Below are positions 33,517 to 42,684 of a DNA stretch of 60,803 nucleotides, one piece after another (within the stretch, counting starts at the first letter, position 1; every line of letters begins with the position of its first letter). Made by a program: the position numbers and the translations under genes. The notes under the pieces are model-generated. The model made no database searches. It saw only the letters and a list, made by a program, of their open reading frames with translations, and was not told the origin of the DNA. The stretch is from an uncultured Bacillota bacterium (GTDB lineage: Bacteria > Bacillota > Clostridia > Christensenellales > UBA1242): positions 1-60,803 of the forward strand of contig URWY01000005.1 of the NCBI GenBank assembly GCA_900551705.1, read 5' to 3'.

Positions 33517-33546
33517 TGAATATTAAATGATTTTTTCAAGATAATA
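33517..33546 (+). promoter_or_regulatory. Sigma-F/G-like promoter of the gerABC operon
   Basis: GAATA (33518-33522), 17-bp spacer, GATAATA (33540-33546). This fits the forespore pattern GHATR / CATNNTA with one mismatch. The same arrangement, with a shared TTCAAGATAATAA, stands before sleB at 37464-37493. Confidence 0.5.
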
Positions 33547-33551
33547 ATTCT

Positions 33552-34997
33552 ATGAAATCATCAAACATACAAAAGTTGATGCTTCTTATAGGAGCAAATC
33601 CAGACATAATTCAAAAAAATATTAAGTGTTGCGATAAAAACATCACTTTAATATTTTTTAAAAGCATGATAGACGAAAATTTGTTTGTAACTGGAATTCT
33701 AAAACCTTTAACAGAATATAGCACTAAACTTGAAAGTCAAAAGAGCATTGTTTTGTCGTTGGACAATATTCAAAAAGAACTTTTAGTGACTGCCGACATT
33801 GAAAAATTGAAAGACTTGAAGGACATGAAAAATGCCGTTTTGAGAAACAAAGTTTTATTATTTGTTGACGGCGACAAAAATGCTTTGGCGATTGATATTG
33901 AAAGTTATCCTGTCAGGCTTCCTTCTGAACCACCAACTTCGGCGGTTATAAAAGGCCCAAGAGAAGGCTTTGTTGAAGATATAAAAACGAATATAACGCT
34001 TTTGAAAAGGCGATTTTCATCTGAAAATTTCACTTATGAAGAAATGAAGGTTGGTAAATATTCTCAAACGCGTGTTGCAGTTGTTTACATAAAAGGTATT
34101 ACAAATAAAAGTATTATTCGGAGCATAAAAAATAGAATTTCAAAAATTGATATAGACGGAATTATAGATTCGTATTATATTTTAAAATTTTTAGAAGAGA
34201 AAAAACACTCAATTTTTAGGCAAGTTGGTTCAAGCGAAAAGCCTGACATTATTTCTGCAAAATTGATTGAAGGCAGAGTTGCCGTTGTTGTTGACAATTC
34301 GCCAATAGTTCTCACGCTTCCATATATGTATGTGGAAGATTTGCAGTCCAGCAACGATTATTATTCAAGTTATCAATATTCAACATTTATTAGATTAATT
34401 AGAATGTTAGGTATTTTTATAGCGATAATTGTTCCTGGCTTTTATTTGTCGTTGAGGTTTTATCATTACAATTTGATGCCGTTTAAGTTTTTGGTCACAA
34501 TTGGAAATTCAACTCAAAATGTGCCTATGACACCATTTTTGGAAATTATTTTTATTCTCGCCTTGTTTCAACTTTTATACGAAGTTAGTTTACGCTTGCC
34601 AAGATATTTGGGACTTGCAACAAGCATTGTGGGTGCATTAATTTTGGGCGATACTGGCGTTAAAGCAGGACTTATTTCGCCACCAGGCGTTTTGATTATT
34701 GCGCTTTCTATGATTTGTATTTACACTGTTCCTGACCAATCTGACCAGTTAAATTTGGTGAGAGGTGTTTTTATTGCCTTGGGTGGCGGAATGGGAATTT
34801 TTGGAATTATTGCTGGTTTTATTTTCATAATTGGTTATTTAAACAGTTTTTACAACTATGGCAGTCCATATTTAGCACCATTTTCACCATTTATTAAAAA
34901 TGATTTACAAGATGCGATTTATAAAGCAACGATAGTTGATATGCAAAAGCGTCCTGAATCGCTTCACAATAAAAATAAAGTGAGGTTGAAAAAATGA
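33552..34997 (+). CDS. gerA: Spore germination receptor subunit A (GerA family)
   Basis: A 481-residue GerAA-type subunit of the germinant receptor in the spore inner membrane. A hydrophilic N-terminal domain (about 1-270) contains the family motif LPSEPPTSAVIKGPREGFVED. Five to six membrane helices follow, with FEDLQSSNDYY-like, LRLPRYLG and GDTGVKAGLISPPG regions. The name gerA is used at family level. There is no clear ribosome binding site. It overlaps gerB by four bases. Expected to be made in the forespore. Confidence 0.93.
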   Translation: MKSSNIQKLMLLIGANPDIIQKNIKCCDKNITLIFFKSMIDENLFVTGILKPLTEYSTKLESQKSIVLSLDNIQKELLVTADIEKLKDLKDMKNAVLRNKVLLFVDGDKNALAIDIESYPVRLPSEPPTSAVIKGPREGFVEDIKTNITLLKRRFSSENFTYEEMKVGKYSQTRVAVVYIKGITNKSIIRSIKNRISKIDIDGIIDSYYILKFLEEKKHSIFRQVGSSEKPDIISAKLIEGRVAVVVDNSPIVLTLPYMYVEDLQSSNDYYSSYQYSTFIRLIRMLGIFIAIIVPGFYLSLRFYHYNLMPFKFLVTIGNSTQNVPMTPFLEIIFILALFQLLYEVSLRLPRYLGLATSIVGALILGDTGVKAGLISPPGVLIIALSMICIYTVPDQSDQLNLVRGVFIALGGGMGIFGIIAGFIFIIGYLNSFYNYGSPYLAPFSPFIKNDLQDAIYKATIVDMQKRPESLHNKNKVRLKK

Positions 34998-36208
34998 AAC
35001 AGGAAATTACGAGTCGTCAATTTGCAATTATGATTGCAATGTCTATTCTAACTTTTAAACTTACTTATTTGCCTTCTTTTTTATTTGATTTTGCTGGCAA
35101 AGACGGTTTTTGGGCGTTTTTGATTTCACTTTTTGTTGATTTATTAACATTTTTTATCATTATTCCTATATTTTTAAAACATAAAGAAGAATCGTTCTCA
35201 CAATTTTTGGAAAAAAGAATAGGCAAATTTGCGTCTAAAATCGTTTATATTTTGATATTTTTATTCTTCTTAATGAAATTGATTTATGTTTCTAACATAG
35301 GCTATTTTTTTGCGCGTGAAGCAATCTTCCAAGAAGCGCAATACATTTTGTTTTTGTCAATATTGTTTATAACAATAAATGCTTTGTTTTTGTTTAAAAT
35401 AAATTCTTATGCCAGGACAAGTGAGTTTTTCTACTTGTTTTTAATTGCGTTTTTATTTGCTTGCATTTTTTTAGGAATTTTAACAGTGCCTAATCGTGGT
35501 TTTTTTCCACTTTTTGAATATAGTGCTAGCGACATTTTTACTGCTTCATGGAAGTCAATCTTTTGTTTTGGCGACTATTTGTTTATCTTACCTTTTATGG
35601 GAAAGGTGCAAATTGAAAAGAAATTTAAAAGACAACTTGTGTTTTATATGTCGATTTCGTTTATTTTGTTAATTGTGTTTATGTTAACTTTTTTCATAGC
35701 ATTTAGATACACGGGCTTTCTTCATTTGCCTGCTATAACAGATATTGTTGAATTTGTTCCATTGTCTTCAATTATCGAAAATCTTGATTTATTACCTATA
35801 ACTTTGATGCTGTCGCTTTATGTTTTTCATGGCGGATTATTTATGTTTTGTATGGTTAATGCATTGAAAGATATTTTTAAATTTAAACATAAGAGATATG
35901 ATACACGCTGGTTACTTTTAATTGTTAATTTATTGGTTATTCCGTTGTTGTTATTCGTTTTTAATAGTTACGATTCGCTAATATACATCGCTCAAACATA
36001 TTTTGTTTGGATAACTGCATTTTGTATGTTCTTAATTCCAATATTTTGTTTTGTAATTTCTTTTAAAAGAGTCAAAGAAGCACAAAGCAAACCAACTTGG
36101 GCGGTTAAGGTTTCTGATGAAAACTTGAAATGGATAAGCCAAGCATCAAAGTTTAAAGAACAAATTGCTTTGACCAAAAAATATAGTTTTGGAGGGCAAA
36201 AAATATGA
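34994..36208 (+). CDS. gerB: Spore germination permease subunit B (GerB family)
   Basis: A 404-residue membrane protein with about ten helices, related to the amino acid-polyamine-organocation (APC) transporters. It starts MKQEITSRQFAIMIAMSILTFKL, which is typical of GerAB/YndE, and NRGFFPLFEYSASDIFTASW matches the family. In Bacillus this subunit binds the amino acid germinant; the specific ligand here cannot be deduced. ATGA overlap with gerA and a four-base overlap with gerC show one operon. Confidence 0.92.
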   Translation: MKQEITSRQFAIMIAMSILTFKLTYLPSFLFDFAGKDGFWAFLISLFVDLLTFFIIIPIFLKHKEESFSQFLEKRIGKFASKIVYILIFLFFLMKLIYVSNIGYFFAREAIFQEAQYILFLSILFITINALFLFKINSYARTSEFFYLFLIAFLFACIFLGILTVPNRGFFPLFEYSASDIFTASWKSIFCFGDYLFILPFMGKVQIEKKFKRQLVFYMSISFILLIVFMLTFFIAFRYTGFLHLPAITDIVEFVPLSSIIENLDLLPITLMLSLYVFHGGLFMFCMVNALKDIFKFKHKRYDTRWLLLIVNLLVIPLLLFVFNSYDSLIYIAQTYFVWITAFCMFLIPIFCFVISFKRVKEAQSKPTWAVKVSDENLKWISQASKFKEQIALTKKYSFGGQKI

Positions 36209-37464
36209 AAAAATTCTTTAAATTTATGTTTGATAGACCAATTTTAATTTTGTTTATTTTAATTTTATTAATTTTTGTGCCACCGATGTTTGTTATGCAA
36301 CCACAATCACAAATCAAACTTATTGCCAGAACTATTGGAATAGATAAAGTTGGAGATGAAATTGAAGTTACAATCATTTATTATCAACCATCAATAAGTC
36401 AAGCATATACAGAAAGTTATAACTTAGTTTCTGCAAAGGGAAGTTCACTTTCTCTTGCTCTTGATTTGGCGGCAGATTACACGGGAAAACAGTTGGTTCT
36501 TGCACACATGAATAATGTAGCTGTTAGTAATGATATTGCCGAAGAAAATTTGGTTGAATATTTAAACCATTTAATTAGAGCATACACAATAAACAATTCC
36601 ATAAATGTTTTTATTACAAATGTGAATGCAAAAGATTTTTTAAAAGACACGCTAAAATCGCATGGAAAAACCGCAAATCAAGAAAGCGGAATTGTAGAAC
36701 ATAATGATAAATATATTGTTGGAACATCAAGTAATATTGAAAATATTATGTTGTCAAGCTATGGACCAAACAAAACTGCACTTATAGATATGTTAAATGT
36801 GAGCGAGAAAGAAGGCGAAGATTTATCTGGTGGTTCGCAATCTAATGCTTCATCAAATAGCAGTTCTGGTGGTGGTTCAAGTGCAGGTTCGAGCAGTGGC
36901 GGAGAAGAAAATAAGCCAAAATATTTGGCAAATGATGGCAGCGTGGCTATTATCCGTGACGGCAAAAAAGTTGGTGACTTAACAAGACAAGAAGTGGAAG
37001 CTTTGAATGTTATAAATGGCGCAAATGAGTGGCCAAAAATTGAACTTAAAAATTATAGTGATGAAAATTTTAATAATGCAACAATAGTGCTTAATGTTCC
37101 AAATAAATATGTTAAATATAAAGCTTATTTTGACGGTGATACTCCAACAGTTTTAGTGAAAACAAATATGCTTTTAACAATTTATGAAGTTTTGCAAAAC
37201 AGTCAAACAAAAACAATTTTTTCGCAAAAAAATTTGTATTTAAATGAAACAATGCAAAAGGCTATAGCAGACAAACTTAAATCTGACTTTTATCCAGTTT
37301 ATCAAAAATTGCAAGATTTAAATGCTGATGCATTTGATTTCTACTCACTATTTCATAAGAAATATCAAAAAGAGTTTGATAACTATTTGCAAAGTTTGGA
37401 AAATCCAGAGGAGTATTTAAAGGGTATAAAAGTTATTTTACAAGTGGAAAGTAAAGGTAAATAA
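36205..37464 (+). CDS. gerC: Spore germination receptor subunit C (GerC family), no lipobox
   Basis: A 419-residue Ger(x)C-type protein: N-terminal hydrophobic segment (about 9-30), then IKLIARTIGIDKVGDEIEVTI and the three-domain outer part. Normal GerC proteins are lipoproteins with a Cys after the signal peptide. This one has RPILILFILILLIFVPPMFV and no cysteine there, so it is probably held by an uncleaved helix. Residues about 214-240 form a Ser/Gly-rich linker that is also unusual. Third gene of the operon. Confidence 0.87.
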   Translation: MKKFFKFMFDRPILILFILILLIFVPPMFVMQPQSQIKLIARTIGIDKVGDEIEVTIIYYQPSISQAYTESYNLVSAKGSSLSLALDLAADYTGKQLVLAHMNNVAVSNDIAEENLVEYLNHLIRAYTINNSINVFITNVNAKDFLKDTLKSHGKTANQESGIVEHNDKYIVGTSSNIENIMLSSYGPNKTALIDMLNVSEKEGEDLSGGSQSNASSNSSSGGGSSAGSSSGGEENKPKYLANDGSVAIIRDGKKVGDLTRQEVEALNVINGANEWPKIELKNYSDENFNNATIVLNVPNKYVKYKAYFDGDTPTVLVKTNMLLTIYEVLQNSQTKTIFSQKNLYLNETMQKAIADKLKSDFYPVYQKLQDLNADAFDFYSLFHKKYQKEFDNYLQSLENPEEYLKGIKVILQVESKGK

Positions 37465-37493
37465 GAATAAATTTTGATAAATTCAAGATAATA
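37464..37493 (+). promoter_or_regulatory. Sigma-F/G-like promoter of sleB-ypeB
   Basis: GAATA (37465-37469), 17-bp spacer, GATAATA (37487-37493), about 20 bp before the sleB ATG. It matches the gerA promoter in both boxes and in spacing. Confidence 0.55.
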
Positions 37494-37515
37494 AATAAAA
37501 AATGGAGAAAAAAAT

Positions 37516-38184
37516 ATGGAAAAATCAAAAAAAATTAGATTAATCGTGCTTATTTCGTTGATTTTTGTGCTTATTGCAACATCGATTTTATATGTTGTTT
37601 TAATTGTGAAAGATAATCGTGTTGCAAACGAAACAGCAACAACCGAAGAAACAATAGCAATTCAACAAAGGTTAAAAGATCTTGGCTATTTTAATAGTGA
37701 AGTTACTGGATATTATGGAAGAATAACTCGCGAAGCGGTTAGGAGATTTCAAGCAGATTATGGATTGGCACAAACAGGGGAAGTAAACTCAACAACTGCT
37801 GATTATTTGGGAATAAATCTCGGTGGACAATCAAGCAATGATTTATATTTAATTGCAAAATGTATTTATGCCGAAGCCCGTGGCGAGCCTTATGTTGGAA
37901 AAGTTGCGGTCGGCGCGGTTATTTTAAATCGCGTTGAAGACCCAAATTTCCCAAACACAATTTATGGCGTTGTTTATCAACCTTGGGCATTCACAGCCGT
38001 TTATGATGGACAAATAACTTTGGAACCTGACGAAGAATGTTATCAAGCTGCTCGAGATGCAATGAATGGTTGGGATCCAACTTATGGTTGTATTTATTAT
38101 TACAATCCAGTAACAGCAACAAGTCAATGGATATTTTCAAGACAGGTTGTAACGCAAATCGGCAAGCATGTGTTTGCGATATAG
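37516..38184 (+). CDS. sleB: Spore cortex-lytic enzyme SleB
   Basis: A 222-residue lytic transglycosylase-type hydrolase that degrades spore cortex at germination. It has an N-terminal membrane/signal segment (about 10-30), a peptidoglycan-binding-1 domain (about 45-100, with RLKDLGYFNSEVTGYYGRIT), and a hydrolase_2 domain (about 115-222) with the catalytic Glu region CIYAEARGEPYVGKVAVGAV and FPNTIYGVVYQPWAFTAV. GGAG precedes the ATG. It is paired with ypeB, which is the standard arrangement. Confidence 0.93.
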   Translation: MEKSKKIRLIVLISLIFVLIATSILYVVLIVKDNRVANETATTEETIAIQQRLKDLGYFNSEVTGYYGRITREAVRRFQADYGLAQTGEVNSTTADYLGINLGGQSSNDLYLIAKCIYAEARGEPYVGKVAVGAVILNRVEDPNFPNTIYGVVYQPWAFTAVYDGQITLEPDEECYQAARDAMNGWDPTYGCIYYYNPVTATSQWIFSRQVVTQIGKHVFAI

Positions 38185-38193
38185 GAGGTGATT

Positions 38194-39552
38194 ATGGAAA
38201 ATGTTAAAGAAGAAAAAACCACTTTATCTAAAAAATCTGTTATAACTTTGATTGTTTTTACAATAGTTTTGGGCATTTTAGCAATAATATTTTGCATTTT
38301 GTATGCCGTTGACATGACAAAACTTGAGCAAACTTCAATAAATTTAGAGAATATTTATCAAAGAACTTTTTATGATTTGGTTGACAATGTCAATAACACG
38401 GAAATAAAAATGAGCAAATTGCTTGCATCAACAGACAATAATTATTCAAATGAATTGTTGTTTGAAATAAACGATAACTTAACAAGTGCTCAAAATCAAC
38501 TCAGTTATTTGCCAATTTCTATGAATGGAATTGGCGACACAACAAAGTTTATCAATCAATTTGGCGGATACACCGCAACACTTGCTAAAAATACAAAATC
38601 AGGGAAAACGCTTACAGCCGAAGAAAGGGCAAAGTTAAGAGAACTTTACAATTCTATTTATGGCATAAAAATTAAATTAAATCAAATATCAACAAAAATT
38701 AATCAAGGATACAACATTTCAGATAATGCAAATCCTGGAAAAGAAGAATACAACAAATTCACGCAAAATTTAAAACAAATAAAAAATAATAATCAAGATT
38801 ATCCATCAATGATTTATGATGGACCATTCTCAGATTCAACTTGTAACAAAGAGATAAAAGGTTTAAATTTCGAAGAAATTTCAAAACAAGAAGCAGAAAA
38901 AATTGCAAAAGAAATTTTCAAAAATGCAGATGTCCAATTTGCAAATGAAACGAATGGCAAATTTCAAACTTATGATTTTAATGTTATGCAAAATGATTTG
39001 AAATTATATGTTCAAATTACCAAAAAGGGCGGTAAATTACTTACTATAAGTTCAAAAAATAACAAAAATGCGGAGAAAATCAGCCATAACGAAGCGATAA
39101 AAATCGCAGAAGATTTTGTTTCTAATTTGGGAATTTCAAATATGAAATGCGTTTGGACAGACAAGATTCAATCTGATGTCTATTTGAATTTAGCACCAGT
39201 CATTGACGATGTTATAATTTATCCAGATTTAATCAAGGTTAAAGTAGATTTAGATAGCGGAAGTATAGTTGGTTATGAAGCATGTTCATACTACACAAAC
39301 CATGTTGAAAGAAATTTGCAATCTGCCAAAATTTCAAAATCAGCAGCCAAAAGTAAAATCGACAGCAAATATAAAATCGAAACAATAAAACTTGCACTAA
39401 GTCCAATTGAATATAAAGGCGAAATTTTAACTTATGAATTTAAGTGTAAATTTCAAGGTTCAACATATTATATTTTCATAAATGCGATAACTGGCGTGGA
39501 AGAAAATATTTTGAAAGTGATTGAAACACAAAATGGAAACTTATTAATGTAA
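38194..39552 (+). CDS. ypeB: Germination protein YpeB
   Basis: A 452-residue membrane-anchored partner needed for stable SleB in the spore. One N-terminal helix (about 15-38) is followed by a helical region and tandem PepSY-like repeats (NHNEAIKIAEDFV-like, and SKSAAKSKIDSKYKIET). The frame opens at a GTG at 38188, but that codon is part of the AGGAGGTG ribosome binding site. ATG 38194 is five bases after AGGAGG and is used here. It lies 9 bp after sleB. The terminator follows. Confidence 0.9.
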   Translation: MENVKEEKTTLSKKSVITLIVFTIVLGILAIIFCILYAVDMTKLEQTSINLENIYQRTFYDLVDNVNNTEIKMSKLLASTDNNYSNELLFEINDNLTSAQNQLSYLPISMNGIGDTTKFINQFGGYTATLAKNTKSGKTLTAEERAKLRELYNSIYGIKIKLNQISTKINQGYNISDNANPGKEEYNKFTQNLKQIKNNNQDYPSMIYDGPFSDSTCNKEIKGLNFEEISKQEAEKIAKEIFKNADVQFANETNGKFQTYDFNVMQNDLKLYVQITKKGGKLLTISSKNNKNAEKISHNEAIKIAEDFVSNLGISNMKCVWTDKIQSDVYLNLAPVIDDVIIYPDLIKVKVDLDSGSIVGYEACSYYTNHVERNLQSAKISKSAAKSKIDSKYKIETIKLALSPIEYKGEILTYEFKCKFQGSTYYIFINAITGVEENILKVIETQNGNLLM

Positions 39553-39554
39553 TT

Positions 39555-39586
39555 AAAAAAACACGAAATTTTCGTGTTTTTTTATC
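39555..39586. terminator. Bidirectional terminator
   Basis: Stem AAAAAACACGAAA/TTTCGTGTTTTTT, shared by ypeB (+) and dinB (-); the dinB stop codon lies in the T run. Confidence 0.88.
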
Positions 39587-40823
39587 TAAAAAAGTTCTCT
39601 GGGTGAATAACATGTTCTTCCTTTATGTTCATATCAGAAAGCCTTTTATCTGTAAGAACAATTGCCTTTTTAATTTTGGAATTGCCATATTTCTTTTGAA
39701 TTTTATTTACACAGCTTTCATATTCTTCAAGTTTTTTCTCTTTTTTGTCTTCAATTAATTTTTCTTGAATGTTGCTGTCCCATTTTAAACCACCAACCGA
39801 AACGCCAGCACCGCGAAGGGCAGTGTCGTCAAAATTAAAATTCTGCAAAATCAGATTGTAAGCAATTTCTACTAATTTGGTTGAAGAAAGTATGTGAGAA
39901 TTAAGTCGTCTTTGCCAGCCGTCTGTCGACAAGTCTGTTTTTGTAATGTGTGCATGAACGACACAAAAACCTTTTATGCCCAAATCTCTTAGCCTTGAAA
40001 CAACACTTTCGCATAGCAATGTCAATATAATTTTTAAATCTTTTTCGTTTGTTATGTCTTTGTAATTTGTCATGCTGTTGCCTATTGATTTTATTGGAAT
40101 TTCATCTTCAAGGTTTCTAACAGGGGACATATCTTTGCCGTTAGCAAAATCGTGTAAATATTCGCCCCATTTACCAAGTTTTTTAATAAGCAAATATTTG
40201 TCAAATTGCGCTAAATCTCCGATAGTAAAAATATTTAGATGATTAAGTTTCTTTTTGGTCTTTCTGCCAACATATAGCAAGTTTTCGCATGGCAACTGCC
40301 AAATCAATTCTTGATAGTTATTTTCAGTGATTTCAACAATTTCATCATTATCTGCTAAATCTGAACCTAATTTTGCGAAAATTTTGTTAAAACTAACGCC
40401 GATTGAAACAGTCAACTTTGTTTTTTTGTAAATTTCGTCTTTAATATTTTTTGCAATTTGTATGGGCGACCCGAGAAGGTTGATACTTTGCGTTATGTCA
40501 AGCCAACTTTCATCAATGCCGAATGGTTCGATAAAATCTGTGTAATTTTCAAATATTTTCCTTACAATTTTGGAATATTTCATATAGAGCGGAAAATTGG
40601 CAGTGATTGTGATTAAATCGGGCGCTAAATTTTTTGCTTCCCAAATGGTCATTCCTGTTTTAATTCCCAACTTTTTTGCTTCTTTGCTTTTAGCAAGTAT
40701 TATGCCATGCCTATCTTCTGGTGCTCCGCAAACTGCAACATTTTTACCTTGCAAATCTGGATTTATCATACATTCCACAGACGCATAAAAATTGTTTAAA
40801 TCAACATGTAAAATTGCTCTCAC
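39582..40823 (-). CDS. dinB: DNA polymerase IV (Y family)
   Basis: A 413-residue error-prone polymerase for bypass of DNA damage. It begins MRAILHVDLNNFYASVE with the first catalytic Asp; the Asp-Glu pair is in FGIDESWLDIT. IGVSFNKIFAKLGSDLA and the thumb and little-finger domains follow. Close to UvrX/ImuB-like relatives in Bacillota, but the domain order and start are typical of DinB. It starts at GTG with a weak ribosome binding site. It ends in the terminator shared with ypeB. Confidence 0.93.
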   Translation of the reverse strand: MRAILHVDLNNFYASVECMINPDLQGKNVAVCGAPEDRHGIILAKSKEAKKLGIKTGMTIWEAKNLAPDLITITANFPLYMKYSKIVRKIFENYTDFIEPFGIDESWLDITQSINLLGSPIQIAKNIKDEIYKKTKLTVSIGVSFNKIFAKLGSDLADNDEIVEITENNYQELIWQLPCENLLYVGRKTKKKLNHLNIFTIGDLAQFDKYLLIKKLGKWGEYLHDFANGKDMSPVRNLEDEIPIKSIGNSMTNYKDITNEKDLKIILTLLCESVVSRLRDLGIKGFCVVHAHITKTDLSTDGWQRRLNSHILSSTKLVEIAYNLILQNFNFDDTALRGAGVSVGGLKWDSNIQEKLIEDKKEKKLEEYESCVNKIQKKYGNSKIKKAIVLTDKRLSDMNIKEEHVIHPENFFR

Positions 40824-40860
40824 ATTTTAATTATTTCTTTTCTTTATTAAACTAAACATA

Positions 40861-40890
40861 AAAAAACAAGATGAAAACATCTTGTTTTTT
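40861..40890 (-). terminator. Terminator of the 497-residue gene
   Basis: Stem AAAAAACAAGATG/CATCTTGTTTTTT with an AAAA loop. Confidence 0.88.
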
Positions 40891-40894
40891 GAAA

Positions 40895-42388
40895 TTATTC
40901 TTTTTCTGAATCTTGTTTTTTTGCTTGTTTGGCAGTGTTATTTGCTTTTTTAATTTCTTCATTAATAATTTTCTTAACGATTGTTGCAGAACGAGATTTT
41001 TTGCCGTCTGGATTTGGATATTCTTCATTCAAAACATCGTTTAAGCGTTTTTTGTATGATTTTCCATAATCTTCTTCTCGTTGCTCAATAAATCTGTCTA
41101 TCACCTTGTTAATTGTCTTTTCTTTTGCGTCTTCATAACCCATAACAACAGGAGCGAACAAGTTAAGTTTATTTTTATTTTTCAAAACAAATATCAAACT
41201 TTGAACAGGGGACACGATTGCATTGTTTGTGCCTTTAATTTGTTGTCTGTCTTTATCTGTGATGATGAATGAGTCAAAAATTCCTGGAAGTTCTTGTTTA
41301 AGATTTGTTATGCCTGCAAGAAGTGTTGGTCCTGTTAGGGCGTGCAAAACTCTTTTTGATTTTTTAGGTGCTTCAACGGCTTCTTTTTCAATTTCAACAT
41401 TATATGTTTTTTCAAGGTTAGAGCAGTTAAACAATGCTTGCAAAACATCTTTTGGATTTTTTGTGTATTTGTAACCCATGTTTTCCATGTTTTCAACAAT
41501 TCTTTCAACTGTAAAGTCTAATTTACTTGCAATATTCTTTGCAACTTCTTCTGTTATGCTTGTGATAATTTTTGTTACATTATTACCATAAGTTGCAACA
41601 AGAGCTAAGTCGTTTGAAATTTGAAGTTTTAATGCTTCGTCTATTTTGTATGAAACTTCTGCATTTCTTATGTCTGTTGCTCTCATAATAGCGAGAGTGA
41701 GAACATCGTTGGTTACATTTTCAATTTTTTCAAGTTCAACTTTATTGAAATTCTTATTGAGTTCAGCATATTTTTCTGCATTTGCTGCTTTATATTCTTC
41801 AATCATTTTTGTTGCTACTAAACTTGCAAGAACAACAACTCTATCATTTTCGTTTAAAGAATAAGTTGAGTTAACATTTAATTGATTGTAAACATCGTAT
41901 CCGTTAGCGGTTTTTGCAAAATATTTGCCATTTGTTGAAACATATTTGAAATTGAAAGTTGTGTTCAATTTTTCGCCAAACAATTTAACAAGTTTTTCGT
42001 ATCTTGGGCAAGTTGTTTCGTTGCCAATATATATTGATTTGCTTGAAAAATTTGTTACTAACGGGAATTGAATTCCGTTAAAACTTGTTGGGAGAGAAAT
42101 CATAGCATGAGCAGAATATTTATTTTCTGCGTAAGGTTCAATTTGTGAAACAATGCCTCTTACTCTTTGGTTTGTTCTGAGTTTCCAAATTTCTTTTGAG
42201 TATCTATCGCCAACATATTTTGGGTCTGCAAGCGTTTGCAAAAAAGATATAACTTCGTTTGGGTTATATTTTTTTGTCATAAGAAGGCCGATTGCATCTA
42301 AATTTTCTGATTTAGCGGTTTGTAAATTTTGTTTTGTTGAGTTTGTAAATTTTGTCCAGTTTTCTAATTCTTCTACATTTTTAATCAT
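40895..42388 (-). CDS. Large hypothetical cytoplasmic protein
   Basis: A 497-residue soluble protein that I do not recognise. It has no signal peptide or membrane helix. The middle (about 190-330) is strongly helical. The C-terminal 120 residues are highly charged and end in a Lys/Glu-rich tail (NTAKQAKKQDSEKE). FDSFIITDKDRQQI and the following VSPVQSLIFVL are the best conserved-looking parts. Start ATG follows AGGGGG, and a consensus promoter lies upstream, so it is probably well expressed. It is a single-gene unit. Confidence 0.7.
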   Translation of the reverse strand: MIKNVEELENWTKFTNSTKQNLQTAKSENLDAIGLLMTKKYNPNEVISFLQTLADPKYVGDRYSKEIWKLRTNQRVRGIVSQIEPYAENKYSAHAMISLPTSFNGIQFPLVTNFSSKSIYIGNETTCPRYEKLVKLFGEKLNTTFNFKYVSTNGKYFAKTANGYDVYNQLNVNSTYSLNENDRVVVLASLVATKMIEEYKAANAEKYAELNKNFNKVELEKIENVTNDVLTLAIMRATDIRNAEVSYKIDEALKLQISNDLALVATYGNNVTKIITSITEEVAKNIASKLDFTVERIVENMENMGYKYTKNPKDVLQALFNCSNLEKTYNVEIEKEAVEAPKKSKRVLHALTGPTLLAGITNLKQELPGIFDSFIITDKDRQQIKGTNNAIVSPVQSLIFVLKNKNKLNLFAPVVMGYEDAKEKTINKVIDRFIEQREEDYGKSYKKRLNDVLNEEYPNPDGKKSRSATIVKKIINEEIKKANNTAKQAKKQDSEKE

Positions 42389-42410
42389 ATTTACCCCCTA
42401 ATTTCGTAAA

Positions 42411-42439
42411 ATTATAGCACATTGCTATAATAATTGCAA
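42411..42439 (-). promoter_or_regulatory. Sigma-A promoter of the 497-residue gene
   Basis: Minus strand TTGCAA (42439-42434), 17-bp spacer, TATAAT (42416-42411). Confidence 0.8.
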
Positions 42440-42488
42440 TAGGTTTATTTAAATTAACCACAAAAAACTTTTACACATAAATATATAT

Positions 42489-42665
42489 ATGCTTAGAGAT
42501 ATGCCGCCAGATAAACTCGCGCTTTTTGCCACGCAAATTGCTATTGACATTTCCAGGGGAAAAGACCTTGACGATTTATTTTTGATAAGAACAATAATAG
42601 GGCAAATGTCTTGCGTTTTATCAACGATTATTAGTCAGAAAATTGACCTTGATAAGAAAAAATAA
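42489..42665 (+). CDS. Small DUF6774-like protein
   Basis: A 58-residue open frame (ATG 42489 to TAA 42665). The central pattern LALFATQIAIDISRGKDLDDLFLIRTIIGQMSCVLSTI resembles the small DUF6774-type proteins of Clostridia. Their function is unknown. No ribosome binding site or promoter is apparent; ATG 42501 is an alternative start. It ends at a terminator. Confidence 0.6.
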   Translation: MLRDMPPDKLALFATQIAIDISRGKDLDDLFLIRTIIGQMSCVLSTIISQKIDLDKKK

Positions 42666-42684
42666 AACAGCGTTATGCTGTTTT
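42664..42684. terminator. Bidirectional terminator
   Basis: Stem AAAACAGC/GCTGTTTT with a GTTAT loop, between the DUF6774-like gene (+) and the 130-residue gene (-). Confidence 0.85.
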
